Counted from the stretch's first letter, positions 32,293-46,100 are shown. The stretch: DNA of 64,000 nt from Asterias amurensis (GCF_032118995.1 NC_092669.1:4959501-5023500); one strand, 5' to 3'. The notes: generated by a model not told the origin, from the letters alone. Numbers and translations: made by a program.

Positions 32293-32704
32293 GGAAGCTT
32301 AAAGTGCCATCCGCGTTGCCGAGTTTCTGAGATAATTATCTCTGAAAGACATGTTTCCCTAATAATAAGACGTCTTTCCGTGATACTTTATCTTGGAAAG
32401 ACGTCTTTCCCTGATATCTTATCTTGGAAGACGTCTTTCCAAGATAAGATATCAGGGAAAAACGTCTTTCCAAGATAAGGTATCAGGGAAAGACGTCTTT
32501 CCAAGATAAGGTAGCAGGGAAATACGTCTTTCCAAGATAAGGTATCAGGGAAAGACGTCTTTCCAAGACAAGGTATCAGGGAAACACGTCTTTCCAAGAT
32601 AAAATATCACGGAAAGACGTCTTATTATTAGGGAAACATGTCTTTCCGAGATAATAATCCCAGAAACTAGGCAACGCGGATGGTCACTTTAAGCTTCCGT
32701 ATTA
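32293..32704. mobile_element. TIR element filled with 37-bp tandem repeats
   Basis: Ends ACGGAAGCTTAAAGTG...CACTTTAAGCTTCCGT, with inner CATCCGCGTTGCC in inverse. Between them about eight units of roughly 37 bases carry GACGTCTTTCCAAGATAAGG. The repeats turn orientation near 32428, giving a mirrored array. Confidence 0.8.
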
Positions 32705-32857
32705 CGATGAGTACTTACTCGTAAATAGCGCCCGTGAGCTTGCGTGTCATAATTATACCTTGCTCAATATAAGTTGAGATGAAGAAAACGCCCTCACTGG
32801 ACCTCAGCTAAATCTTATCTTGAAAAGCCAAGTTCCCTGTTTCGTGTTTAGGTTTAA

Positions 32858-33217
32858 TTAAAGACAGTGGACACTATTGGTAATTGTCAAGGACCAGTCT
32901 TCTCACTAATAGTATCTCAACATATGCATAAAATAACAAACTTGTGAAAATTTGAGCTCAATTGGTCGTCGAAGTTGCGAGATAATAATGAAAGAAAAAA
33001 CACCCTTATCACACGAAGTTGTGTGCATTTAGATAAATATGAGGTATCGAAATCAAATTCGTGGAAAATCACTTCTTTCTCGAAACTATGGCACTATAGA
33101 GGGAGCCGTTTCTCACAATGCTTTATACCACCAAACTCTCCCAATTACTCGTAATCAAGAAAGGTTTTATGCTAATAATTATTTTGAGTAATTACCAATA
33201 GTGTCCACTGCCTTCAA
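32858..33217 (+). mobile_element. MITE family A copy in a duplicated segment
   Basis: Begins TTAAAGACAGTGGACAC and ends GTGTCCACTGCCTTCAA. The flanks (TTTCGTGTTTAGGTTTA and GTCTGAAAATTATATTCTGC) match an uninterrupted copy at about 32225-32290. Confidence 0.85.
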
Positions 33218-33960
33218 GTCTGAAAATTATATTCTGCTTCATAAAGGTTACGTTGAATACTTCCTCGCAATAAGCGCCCGTGAACTTGTGTGCGCAAAAC
33301 GAAGAGCATTTCTTGTTTCTGAAATCAAATTTTGTTTTAAAGATGCTATGTCAGATTTTTGGCCCCAAACATTAAAAAAATATTTTGTTTTGAGTGAATG
33401 GTATTTCAAAGAGTATCACCCGCTCTAACGATAAAAAGTTTAACTTTTACTTTTAATGGACAGGAACCATGACAAAAATTTTAAACGTTTCTTATAAAAC
33501 ACATAAGAATTGGTCACGTGATATATTGTCGGGATCCCGAAAAAAACTAATTTTGAGCACTTTATTTCACTGCTACTAATAATTGGCGGACTTTTTCGAG
33601 CAATGACTCAAATGAAAGCTTATAACTTTCTCGACCCCAATCAAAATACCTTTTGAATTTTAAATTCACAATTTTTGGGTCAAGTCGGCCAAAAAACTGA
33701 CATAGCATCTTTAAATTATATCTTTGAAAAATAATATCGAAACAACAACACTCCTTACACAAAATGTTTATTATTTGTTGTTACAAAGTATAAATTACTA
33801 TTATTGAAATAAATGTTTGACGAGGATGCTTATTTCGATCTTAACGTTTTTTTATTATCCATTTTGTAATGCACCCCGAATAATGTGCGACCACTAAATA
33901 ATTTAAAAGCTGGTGTATACGCAGATAAAAGCAGCAAGCATAAACAGTATCAGTATGATT
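33218..33960. other. Spacer, no gene recognised
   Basis: AT-rich sequence; the 75-aa frame at 33201-33428 has no family resemblance or splice context. A loosely inverted pair around CATAGCATCTTTAA (33340 and 33700) may be a decayed foldback element. Confidence 0.4.
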
Positions 33961-33967
33961 TCAGTTT

Positions 33968-34160
33968 TAAGCCCGGTTCATACTTCCTGCGAATGAGAAT
34001 GCGAAGCGAATCTTGACGTCACAAATTCGCAACGAACAATTCGCAGCAGTTGCCCTCTCTACTCCCTTGCGAATAATCGCTGCGAAAGGAGGGTGTGACG
34101 TCAAATTCACGTCAAATTCGCTTCGCATTCGCGTTCGCATGAAGTATGAACCGGGCTTGT
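33968..34160. mobile_element. Short MITE with TIR AGCCCGGTTCATACTTC
   Basis: Perfect or near-perfect terminal repeats and a body rich in TTCGCA/TGCGAA words. About 190 bases long. Confidence 0.75.
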
Positions 34161-34732
34161 TTTCTTCTTTTTTTTCTTTTGAGTGGAGCTCTAAGACTCC
34201 GTACTCATCACCAGTGAAAACAAAGTACAAACATATCCAATGGAACATTAACACATACTGTTGAATCAATACATTTAGGATACAAGAGGCTAGTTAAAAG
34301 ACAAAGAACAAAAGTGATATTACATATCAAACAACAAGAACACCAAAACATGTTAAAAAGCAAACTTTTGCAAGAAAAACGTTAAACTTAAAACGAACGT
34401 AAAGGACAGTAACTGGAAAGATGAAATTTGATTTAAATCAAAACGTAAATTTTTGAGTCTGGTCTTTATTGAGGGCACACAGAGATTTGCTAAAACTACT
34501 TTTTCTGGGCCTATTTCTCTCCCTTAGTAGAATTGATCTGAGTTTTATTCTTACAGCAATAACAACAACAAACAAGGTTCAAGGTAATGTGTATATATAT
34601 ATATATCTTTTCTTTTTGAACCGTTGTATTGTTTTCAGCCTATATAAATGTAGTTGTTTATACAATAAGATTAACATGTGGAAATTTCATTCAAAAAAGG
34701 TGGTCGCCGAAATTATGTAGTGAGTAATTTGA

Positions 34733-35165
34733 ACGCAAAAGGACGTCCTTGTAATAAGGGAATACACAATCCAAAAAACGTTAGTGCGGTAACACTTCTC
34801 AGATTCAAATTTGTGGAGATATAAACTCTGAGTAAATGTGAACGCAAAAGGACGTCCTTGTAATAAGGGAATACACAATCCAAAAAACGTTAGTGCGGTA
34901 ACACTTCTCAGATTCAAATTTGTGGAGATATAAACTCTGAGTAAATGTGAACGCAAAAGGACGTCCTTGTAATAAGGGAATACACAATCCAAAAAACGTT
35001 AGTGCGGTAACACTTCTCAGATCCAAATTTGTGGAGATATAAACTCTGAGTAAATGTGAACGCAAAAGGACGTCCTTGTAACAAGGGAATACACAATCCA
35101 AAAAACGTTAGTGCGGTAACACTTCTCAGATTCCAATTTGTGGAGATATAAACTCTGATAAAGTG
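34733..35165. repeat. 109-bp tandem repeat, four copies
   Basis: Units recur at about 109-base steps with AACGCAAAAGGACGTCCTTG and GCGGTAACACTTCTCAGAT. Units differ at only a few bases. Each holds the perfect 12-base palindrome AAGGACGTCCTT. No gene function implied. Confidence 0.9.
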
Positions 35166-37134
35166 TTTCCATTATTGAAGTACTTTAAGGTAAACATTTC
35201 CATGTGCATTAAAATACCCGAAGCTATTGTACTTCCCACCACCACGTAACTTTTGTACCGCCATAGTAATTTTCAGACCCATAACCAAACCTACAAAATA
35301 CAAACCCTATAAAATTCATTATACAATTTCTGTTGTGGTAATCTTTGTCAAAAATGAAGAAAAAGAGAAACCTTGTTCAATAACACTTAAAACTTAAGTT
35401 AAGCATATCTTTAGAAGATCATCAAACTATACAAATATTTTTTGAATTTTTTTGGTGTTTTTTCGACTAAATAACAATGTCCAAAATTAACGCGGGTGAT
35501 ATTAAACATTTCAAAATTGTACTGTAACAAAAACAAAATTAGTCTCCATTTTACATTTTGAAATAAAATAAAGAAAGGTTCGCGGTATATCTTTTTAGTA
35601 GTGTTGGTTCTGAAAAGAACTGATGTTAACTGATTTAGGAGTCATAAGAGATGTTAGATTTGCATCGGGATAATATTTATTTTGGTTTTGAACCATACAC
35701 CGATGTGTAAGAGCACTGTATACTCAGTACTTTCACGAGTTCTGTGAAAAAATGGTCGTGGGTTCGAATACCACCCGAGATTTTAGGAGTAGTTATACCA
35801 CCGGTTCTTTTCACCATCAAAACTATTCACATGATGTTATCACAAACCTCTTGTAGTTATACTTCCACCATGCAAGGTTTCAAATCCTACCTATATACAT
35901 GTACATGACATAAAATGACAAATTCATCATCGGACGACATACGATGGCCACGCCCATGGAAGCGCATAATTAAACTGTCAATATATCCGTATACTTTAAA
36001 ACATAAGAAAACAAAACTTGGGACTTTAAAATATAAAATACGTAAAATAAATGTTAAAAAGATTATGATTAAACACTGGAAATTGGGAGGGATTACGTTA
36101 AAGCAGAATTTCAAATAATATAATATTATCTTTGTATTAAAATGGAAGACACGTTTTAAAGTCAATGGTTGTATTAAAATCATGCTAAAAATGCTGAAAA
36201 TAGTTTGCAGTGGCAGTTAGTGCTGAATTACATTCGAGCACCATTTCAAAAATATAGTATTATGTTTAATAAAATGGAAGATATAATTTTTCGTCAATAA
36301 ATTCATTTTGAATGCTTACTAATGCTGAAAATTGTAAACGTATTAAAACGACCTTGTTCAGAAAGCAGTCGTATCTTGTCACGGAGGATTGTTTGATTTG
36401 CTAAAAATATGAAGAAAAAAATACTTCTATCAGTAACACGTATAACTAATACAAATTTAAACTACAAACTACTTAACATGAATCTGTACTTTAAAAACAT
36501 ATTCGTATCTCATCAAACAACAAAAGATGTGTAAAATACAGGCACATTGTTTGCAAAAATACATTCAAACCCAAGTTTAGATAAAAAACAGGTTAAGGCA
36601 CGGTGTAGCACCTAAAATGCTTAAACGTAATTTTTTACACAATAGTGGCCACCTGGTGATCTAGCGTACAAGTGGTAGATAGGGGTATGTATTGTTTCTG
36701 GTAATATCACAGTGTGCACTGAGCGCCAATGTGTACTACATAAGCCACCTGCACCACTTTGACCTTGAAGTGCGCCATCTTGGATTTTAATTGAGCCAAC
36801 TTGGTCAAGGGTCACCCATACCAAACCTAAACAGCGACGATTATGTTTCTGTGTGGCGGGAGCAAGAACAAATTGACATGAATGTTGATGTTAGGACTGC
36901 ACGAGTCTATTTTGATTGTTAATTGACGTCACGTAGCCAGCCAAGGGCGCCGCCATGTTTTAGCTCACGTTTACATGTCAGTATCACGGAACGTAATTCA
37001 GTTCACATTAAATACTTTGATTTCATGATTACAAATACTATTATAAAAGTAGGAGCAGTCTACTATTATACTATTCTATTGATAATAAAACAAAGCAAAA
37101 AATTGGGGGGGGGGGCGGAAAATTTTTCAGAATG
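35166..37134. other. Spacer before the Ig-NACHT gene's 3' end
   Basis: Contains a SINE fragment at 35660-35790 (CACCGATGTGTAAGAGCACT, GGTCGTGGGTTCGAATACCA) and otherwise AT-rich sequence. Frames at 35887-36183 and 36621-36824 show no recognisable domain. A poly-G run lies near 37104. Confidence 0.45.
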
Positions 37135-40100
37135 CTAGACTTTACTCTCTAGCTCTTTTGTGCAACCCCCCTCTCCATCTGTTAATGGAGAGGTTTCATC
37201 AACACCGCGTTTTTCGATCTCCATGGCCGGCTCGATACTCCCAGCTTGTTGCTTCTGATCCTTGGAAGCCGGTTTTATTTTAGCCCTCAAACCTTCCATG
37301 TTCTCAATTTCTATGTTTTTCTGTCTGATCTCCATCGACTTGAAGGCACTTTCAAAACTATCAATAGCTCCAGGTGACAACTCCTTAGACGAGTTGAGTG
37401 CTGCGATGTTGAATTCATTGATATTCTTCAGGTACTTCATAACTTCGGATAGAAATACCACGAACCTATCTGTAGGACTACCGTGAAGCAGAAACAGTTT
37501 CTTCAATCTCGTCCAACCATTTTTATCTCTTTCAAGACATTGCGTGACTTTATCGTACCCTTGCAGAGTTACCATGTACAGAGATAGTCTAAGATCAACC
37601 AGGCTTCTGCAAGAAGAGACTGATTGTGTGACCTCACTGAAAGCAGAGTCGTCAATCTTCTTGTTCAGACGAAGATCTAGCATCTTCAACTGCGTGAAAT
37701 TCTTCAGGTTGCTCGCCAACTCGCAGATGGTTTTTGAGCTTAGAATCGACCCAATCAAGACAATCTCCTCCAAATTCGTCAGCTTGAGGAGACACTGGGC
37801 AAAGTCTTTAGCAGGGGTTGACAAGCAACACTCACCGGATTGCGACAGCATGGCGTCTTGTAGAAATGAAGACTGTAGGGCAAGAATGACACTGGTGTCT
37901 AGGTCAAGCTTAGATGAACTCTCATCAACCTCACCCCTTAGGCTAGATTCAACCCTTTCCAACAACAACATCAGCGTTGCATTCACCGAATCTGTCTCCC
38001 CTAGTTTGGACGTTTCTTTATCAGTGTCTTTAAACACGTATGGAAGAAAATCCTCCAGATACTTCCTCAGCTCTTTCGACGGGTGTTTGCCAAATCGAAG
38101 CAACTTGATGGACTTGATCTTCAAGTCGGTCTGCAAGTGTGTGAGAGAGTACGAAAGCAACCGTAACTTATGACTTGAGACCCCAATTAAGCGAATCTTG
38201 CCTTTGCCCTTAGGTGAACTCCCTACTGAAAATAATCTGACCTTCTTGATCGGTAAGCTCACTCCACCTCCTGATTCATGTTGGAGTTGGAGATACATTT
38301 CAATCATCTGCATGTATCTTTGTTTTAGTTTCAAAAACGTATTCTGGTCAATTGGAGCTAAGGACTTTCCAAACATTGGTTTCAGACTTTTCAGTTTGCT
38401 TGTAATATCTACAAGTGTCTTTGCTATTACGCCCTTTATGGAAGGATAAGCATTATGACTTGGCAAACCAGCAAACAGGAACGCTTTGGCAAATGTCGTT
38501 CCAAAACGCACCATTTCTTCCAAATAGGAAGACAGACTTTTATCGGTTTGGGTCAAACTGATGCCGACAGAGAGATCTTGAAAAATCTCTAGGGCAAAGT
38601 AAGCCGTTCGTTCTGTTTGAGATGCAGAACCTCCAACTCGCTCACGGAGAAGCCCAACTCTAACACCCTCGTCAAAGGCACTATTCGTGCTTTCAACAAA
38701 CTGACAAACATCTTTTCGGGACAGCTCACAAAATAGGCCATGATTCTGTAAAACCCTTGGTATTACTATCTTTCCCAAATTAACCAGCATTTTCTGTTGA
38801 TGTTGGCTTAGGTGATGGCCTTCGTTGGTTTGACCACTCACATCGCCCTGTTGATCTTGAGTTGGTTGATTGCCTTCGTTGGTTTGACCACTACCATTGC
38901 CCTGTTGATCTCGAGTTGGTTGATGGCCTGCGTTGGTTTGCCCACTACCATCGCCCTGTTGATCTCGAGTTTGTTGATGGCCTTTCATGGTTTGGCCACT
39001 GCCATCGCCTTGTTGATCTTTAGTAGGTTGATGTCCTTTCATGGTTTGACTACTACCATGGTGCTGTTGATCTTGAGTAGGTTGATGGCCTTTAAAGGTT
39101 TGACTACTACCATGGCCCGGTTGATCTCGAGTTGGTTGATGGCATCCCATGGTTTGACCACTACCATCGCCCTGTTGTTTTGTTCTGTACGCAGCACCAT
39201 CAAACAAACACTTGACCAGTTTACAAAACAACTCGCTTGTTTTAAGGCGACGTCTGAAAACTTCACCGTCTGTCCACAAAGATAGCTGACACAGAGCCGT
39301 AAGGTTCAATGGAAGAGACTCAACATAGGGAGGTAAAATATGATCGTCAAGATACCCGACAAGTTCTTCGCTCCTCTTGCTGTTGTCAAGAACACGTTTG
39401 ATGAACCTTCGAGAACTTGTCGGTGTGAAGCCAGCGACTGTGACATGACGGCAATCAAACTCAGATCTAAAATCTGCATCCCGTATTTGTCTTGTTGCCA
39501 AAACGACGTAAGCACCAAACAGACCTTGCATTCTGATAAACTTCAAGACTTGTCCAACTTCCTCGCAGTCATCAACAAGAATCGCCACATCCAGGGTGTG
39601 GTTCTTGCAAAATGAATTGATAGATCTTGGCGATATCTTTGTGTGTTTTGGTTGACCTAACTGTTGAAAGACTGCGTCACCAAGATTTCTATGTTGAAGG
39701 AGTACCCTAGCTGTTAAGACCAGCACCAACCTAACCTGTCCCTCCAATGCTTCGGCTTTCCCATCGCACATTTCAAACGCAATCTTGTGCAAGAGAGTGG
39801 TTTTCCCGCTACCTGCCCTACCCTCAAGGACAACATGCTTACTTTTTAACTGTGAGATACCATCGTCAAAGAGTTGGTCGTCTGATTCTAACTGATACCG
39901 TATGGTGTGCTCGGCTGATTTGTGTTTGATGAACAATTGGGGTGGTATGTAGACGTCTACCATTGGTTTGTAGCATGCTGGGGTGTCGTCTGTAGCCCAA
40001 GGTGTTATTGGAACTCTTGCAACCCTCACCATTACTTCGTCCTTGACTTCTCTGATCAGCTCTGCGTCAGAATCTGACAACAGTAAAACAAAAATATATA

Positions 40101-43100
40101 TAAAAAAAAATGGTAAAGTAAGCCCCATTCTCAAGATTTGTCACAAGTAGCCCTTTTATGGTAGACAAGGGGCACCATTTAAACTGGGTAAATTTATATG
40201 GGTATACACCCAACCCCAAAATGCGCCGTTGACAAACCTATAATAAAAAGGATAATGACACCTTTAGGTGGTTAACTATCAAAACACATTGTTTGGATAA
40301 CTTATTATGCTTGTCAACCACTGGAGAAGTTGGTCTTAATCGAAGATGGAGAAGCTTGTATTACTTTAAAACGACAGATTTGTTCTACTTTACTAAAAAG
40401 AAGTGGGTTTGATCAATCCACTTTTCCTCTTCCGTGGCAAGGGTCTGTTCTTCATCGCAGCCTCTTGGTGGCGCACTTGTTAATGCTGTCACTCTCAAAT
40501 GTGCACCATAGTAAAGGTTGACTATTTTGACTCGATCCAAGGCTGATCGGCCATTGGTTGATTGATGTGATCGACCATTTGGAACCAGTCTAATAACCAC
40601 ATTTTCTAGCCAGTTCCATACTAACCTCTGCAAAGCGCAGAGTGGAGCCAGTGACACTATAGCAAAAGGCAATGACATGTTGAATACCGCGGTGGTACTC
40701 AATTGAAATCCATCGCTGCTGCATCAATGCTGGTCAGTTATCGACTAAATGTTTGTCATCGAACTTGCTCTAGATTGGCTGAGTTTTTAATATAATCAAT
40801 AGAAAGTTACCGTTCAAGTTGCCTTCGACATCAACCATGACGTAACTGGAGTAACACGGTTTGACTACTCGGTATTTGCAGCAGAGCACAGTCACTAAAC
40901 ACACGATGATGACAATTGCGATAATGGGGATTATTATCCAGAAGGGACCCAAGAAAAACTTCGACGAATCTGCAGAAAACAAACGGTATTTAGAAAATAA
41001 TAGTATAAATTCCTTTACGGTAATTGCAATCTTTACTAAGGCCGAGACAACACACAGTTTTTTCAAAGTAACTCAAAAGAATGTGGAATATTAAAATACA
41101 ACGAGTGAACACAAAAATATGAAGCCTTCTTTAAGTTATATATGTCTTTTTAATTGTGAAACTGCTCGTTATTGGTAACCTTTTTAATTGAAGAGGATGT
41201 CCATTATGTTTTGGCCGGTATAAAACCTCTGTCTGCTAGGCATTACTTTGGTTGTGTTTGGTTGTTTGTATGTTTGTTTGTCTGTTTGTTTGGATGTTCT
41301 TCCCGTCAAGGGAACTCGGCAAACTCCCACAATGGGATTTAATTAAACACCAAGCTGGCAACGGCAAATCTCTCTCATATACCATGGTTTAACGTTGATT
41401 ATGAAATACACAAATTAAGAAATTGTGATTCAGTAACTGGACGACAAAATTTTATTCTAGTCATTGTGAAATCAGAAGTTAGCACAGGTATGATTCAAAC
41501 CCACAACCCAATTGTGATATTGCAATCGAGCAGTCTAACCCTTGACCAGGCAACTTCACACGCCTCTCTCAATACTTATACATGACGTCTCAATTCTTAC
41601 CCAAAATGAGGCTATGGGCGAAAGTCCCCCATCACTTGCAGTGGCTGCGCCCATTGCCTCGATTTGGGTTAGCATTGTGACGTACCTCATGCATAAATAT
41701 TAAGAAAGGCGTATTGTCATTGACTCATTGCGCTCAAAACTGCAGCTCTTTAAAATCGGGGCAATGTTTACCGTTTCGTCATTCTAACACAACGTGACAA
41801 TCCTAAGCGGTGATCAACCCCACCTTTCCCCAACCTTCAACAAATAAACACACTACCTTGTACGACGACCAAATCCACATAGTATCGGTACAGTACACCG
41901 TCTACGAACACGTGACACCAGTATCTGACGTCACTATCAATCGGGCAGCCGGTCAGCAGTAGAGCGCCATCAACGGTGATTCTATAACAGCTGTTCCTTC
42001 CAATGCTCTCTGCGTTCACCAAACTGTCCGGGGATTTGAATGTTCCGATAACGGTGGTGTTTATTGCATCTTTTTGGCCGAATGACCAAAATGCTGTTCT
42101 GCTTTTTGTGGTGTTCAAACCAACCGTACATTCTAGCGTGTAATTCTGCCCAGGCTCAAAAGTTATTTCTTCAACTCTTGAAATGTTGCCCTTGTCAAGT
42201 GGAAATGTATCACCTGCATTGAAGGATTGGAGAAGTACATAGAGTCAATTTTGTAAATGTAAAAAAGATATATTCTCCTTAAAAGAGTTATAAAGCTATG
42301 CCGTACTGAAAATTATGGGATTAGGCCGAGTAAAAAAAAGAACATGTTTAGCGTCCGGGTTTCTCAAAAAAAGGAAGGAGGAAGGGCTTTTTATTTTTTA
42401 TTTTTTATTTCAAGACGGCCGCCATTCTTTTTAAAATGTCAAAAATATCCGTGTTTTTTTCTACTGCTCAAATACACAACACATAAATGAAACATTCTGG
42501 ACGAGAAATTTAGACAAGACATTCAGATTGTTTTAGCTGAGATCGTTTAAAATAACCCGTTTGTCAATAATAAAAAAAGACAACAAAAATAATTTAAAAA
42601 AAGACAAAAGGAAACGGCCTCTTAAAAGGAAGCGGGCGGGAACGCTAAATAAGTTTTTTTTACTCGGTTATTACAAGCTTATAGAGTGCAGTAGATTCTA
42701 TGAACCAGTCTATTCATTCCTTACCAATAACTCGGACCTCCATACGATGGGATCCAGACTTCATCTTGCAGATGTATATCCCGTCATTTTCTTCATCTGC
42801 AGATTTTATTACAAGAGCAAAATCACTACCGAGACCAAAACCCGCATCGTCATACGTGACGTCATTCAAGGCGGTATAGTTCACAAGAAGTTCTATGGCT
42901 GATGAGGCATCTTTAAACCATTGTACCTCGCATGTCTGCTCGCTAATTGGTCCATCGGTACACGGCAGTGTTTGATCTTCACCTTTAAGAACATAGAAGG
43001 AATCTGTTGAAGCTTGAAGGGCATTGTTTGACGGTCTTTCATCATCTACATTGAGAAAGAAACACAACGTGTTAAAGACACTGGACACGATTGGTTATTA

Positions 43101-46100
43101 CTCAAAATAAATGTTAGCAAAAAACGTACTTGTTTTAGTAGCGAGCAATGTAGACCCGTTGATAAACTAAGACTTTGTGAGAAACGGCTCCCTATAAAAT
43201 AGTTTTTTTGAGAAAGAGGTAATTTCTCACTCAAAATACTAAAAGACTTCAGGCCTGAAACCTTTTATTATGCGTCGAAAGCACACAATAATTGTTGGTT
43301 TTCTTTGATCTTGCTTTTTTCTATACGTTTTTCATTGTTCTTTTCCCTATAGATAACAATAATTTTTGTTGTCATAAGTTTAAGATGTACACTCTTAGTA
43401 CTCTCATTATCTTTCTAAAACATGTGATGTTGCTTGTCATACCATCTGGAATGTTTTCATTTTTTCATTTTCTTTTCTTCTTCATTTTTTTTTTTTTTTT
43501 TTTTCATTATTAACTGATGTTATCAACCTTTCACTATCTTTGCGTCGACGTAACAATTCATCAAAGACCCGTCCAGCTCGAAAACGTGACACCAAAACCT
43601 CACAGTTTCTCGGGTGTTTTGAAGAGAGTTGAGTATTAGCGAACCGGTCGAAGCTACACCGATACCAACTCGACCTTGGAACTGAAGTACAGTTCCACCG
43701 GGGAACCTGGCACAGAGAATATCAGTTCCACTCGTAACACCGGTTCCCTGTGACCAGTACACCGTTGAAGATGACGTCACATCACACGGGCATGGTATCA
43801 CGTGTCGTAAAGGTTGAGCCAAACTAGACGTAGTTATGAGGTCAGCTTCTACGGCTTGAAACACGCCTTCTGTATTGACAAGGATTAACAATGTGTTTAG
43901 TTTTATGATGGCAATACTCGATGAAAATTTGCCTGAGGGTAAAGAATACATATTTTGGTTTCACCCACATACACCGATGTGTGTGAGCTGTACATGCCCC
44001 TAGTCACTACTTTCCCGAGCTCTGTGAACAACATCACAGACAGTCATAATATCTTGGGTGTGATTCGAACCCATGACCCTTGCATTAAGAGCGGTGTCAT
44101 ACCAACTAACCCACCGAGATTTACCGGTGGGTAGAGGCAGTTCGACTCCTGTTATTATTGGCAGCGGTGCCCTAACGTATTAAAAGATGGTCACACTTTA
44201 CCCAAAATGAAGAGTGATAAAATAATAATATGATGATTCACAATAAAACTAAAATGTTGTGCGTTTACCTGTTGGAATGTTAAAACTGTTTATGGTTACG
44301 GTTTTGCAGGAGATTCTATCCCTCAGAAACGCTGCCCCCCACGCCCCCCCCCCCCAATCCCTAAGAAGCGAACTGTATCATCTGATAGCGCCCTCTTTTG
44401 AACACTTGACACAATATGATGTTCCTGAACAGCAAAGTGTTGGTTCGAGTCTCGGTCGCGACACCCGTGTCCTTAAAACAAGACACCTAACTATGATGCT
44501 TGGCCCTTAGGATGGGACGTGAAGCCGTTGGTCCCGTGTGTGTTGTGCAAGTCCCTTAAAGATAACCCATTGCACTTGTCGAAAAGAGAAGGGGTTCACC
44601 CCGGTTGTAAAAGGATGGTTCTTGCCGGAAAACACTGGTCGGTAAAGCGCCTTACGCGCGTCGCATAATAAATCGATCCGGCCTGTCAATCAAACTGTGC
44701 GCGTTCACCCATTTGACCAATCGCAGCAACAACTGTGGTCAGACAAACTCGGTCATGCGTGCGCGTATATTTGGCACGCGCGGCAGAATTATGCAGAATA
44801 TCATTGGGAGTGCTTGTACACGTGTCTTGTTCACGTGCGCGGTGGGCGGAGCTTAGTGGAAAGCCGGAACGGTCCATAGGATTGTCACATTAGCGAGGTT
44901 TAGCTGAACGTTACGCAAGCAAATACGTGAACGTGAGCGTCAAAATATGGTGTTGTTTTTGTGTGCGTGAAGCCGCCACTTTGGGCTTATTGCTTGCTCA
45001 AGTGTGACGTCTGCGCGCACGTTTGAAACGTGCCTTATGGAAACTTCACGTATGCTAATGGTAACTTCACGTATGCTTTAAAAAAAAACGTAACTTTATT
45101 TAACGTGATGATTTTTTGATATTCATGTTCACGTTCACGCGGAATGTGCAACTGAACCTCCCTAATTACTTCCCTAGAACAACGTCTCACCTATAACAAG
45201 TACTTCAACCACGCTATATCTGTTGATCGTTTCGTGAGGAACAATAATGCAGACATAATTCCCCTCGTCCTGTTTGGTGACATCTTTAATGATCAGTCCG
45301 TTGTGTGACGTCAGAGCATAGTTCTGGTTTGCCCTATTGTCGTTCTGCCCGATCAGTCTTTTTCTTCGAGGGTCGATGTCACTGTTGCCACGGTACCAAA
45401 AAACGCCGGCTACACTCTCGCCCGGTCGAAAAGTAGTGCACGGAATTTGCTGGAGAATACCTTGCTGGATTGTGACCTGGCCGTTGGTGTCGCTGGTTAC
45501 ATCATGGATTGCAAGAGCTGCACATTGTGGAAAATAACATTATTTTGGTACGATTGGATGAACGGAGGGTGCACCCCAGTAACTAAGGAGAAAACAAGTA
45601 ATAGTTGGTTTAAATGCACTTCAAAATAGTATGTAAAATAAACAGATAAGAGGGTCCCAGGCGGGGTCATGGGTACAAATTCTGCCCACTGTGACATGGG
45701 AGTTTGTGACATCCAATTTGATAAAGTTTGGATAATAGCTTTTTGCTGAGAGGGACATTTTGTACGATTGTTGCTCGGATGTTTGGAGAGTTACAGCGGA
45801 TTTGTTTTATTTTGATTGTGAAATCACTCGACGGGCACAAAGACTCTCCAGGCATGTTAACAAGGGGCACAAAAGTAAATGGAATAATGCCTCGTTACAG
45901 AAGTTGCGGAACTTTCTGTGTGTATCTTCTTTTTTTTTTCGTTGGATTTATTTGTGTAGCATTTTCACTGTTTGCCATGAAACTTTTCCCAACAACACAT
46001 TTCGCCAGCACTAACTGTTGAATGAGGTGCATTCTGGTCTAATCGCTAGCTAGACCAGCATGCATCTCATTCCACGCCGAAGGCGCGCGTGCCGAGTATT

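Noticed and set aside
32380-32620. CRISPR-like array
   Set aside because: The 37-bp units are contiguous tandem repeats without unique spacers, in an evidently eukaryotic sequence.
38812-39285. 157-aa plus-strand frame
   Set aside because: It is the opposite strand of the coding minisatellite in the NACHT exon.
40074-40134. Signal peptide of a free-standing 999-aa NACHT protein
   Set aside because: The stretch coincides with a pyrimidine-rich tract and acceptor TTGTCAG, and splicing from the TM exon restores a codon exactly; kept only as a possible alternative product.
40385-40702. 105-aa minus-strand frame between the TM and NACHT exons
   Set aside because: No domain resemblance, and the exons on either side already join in phase without it.
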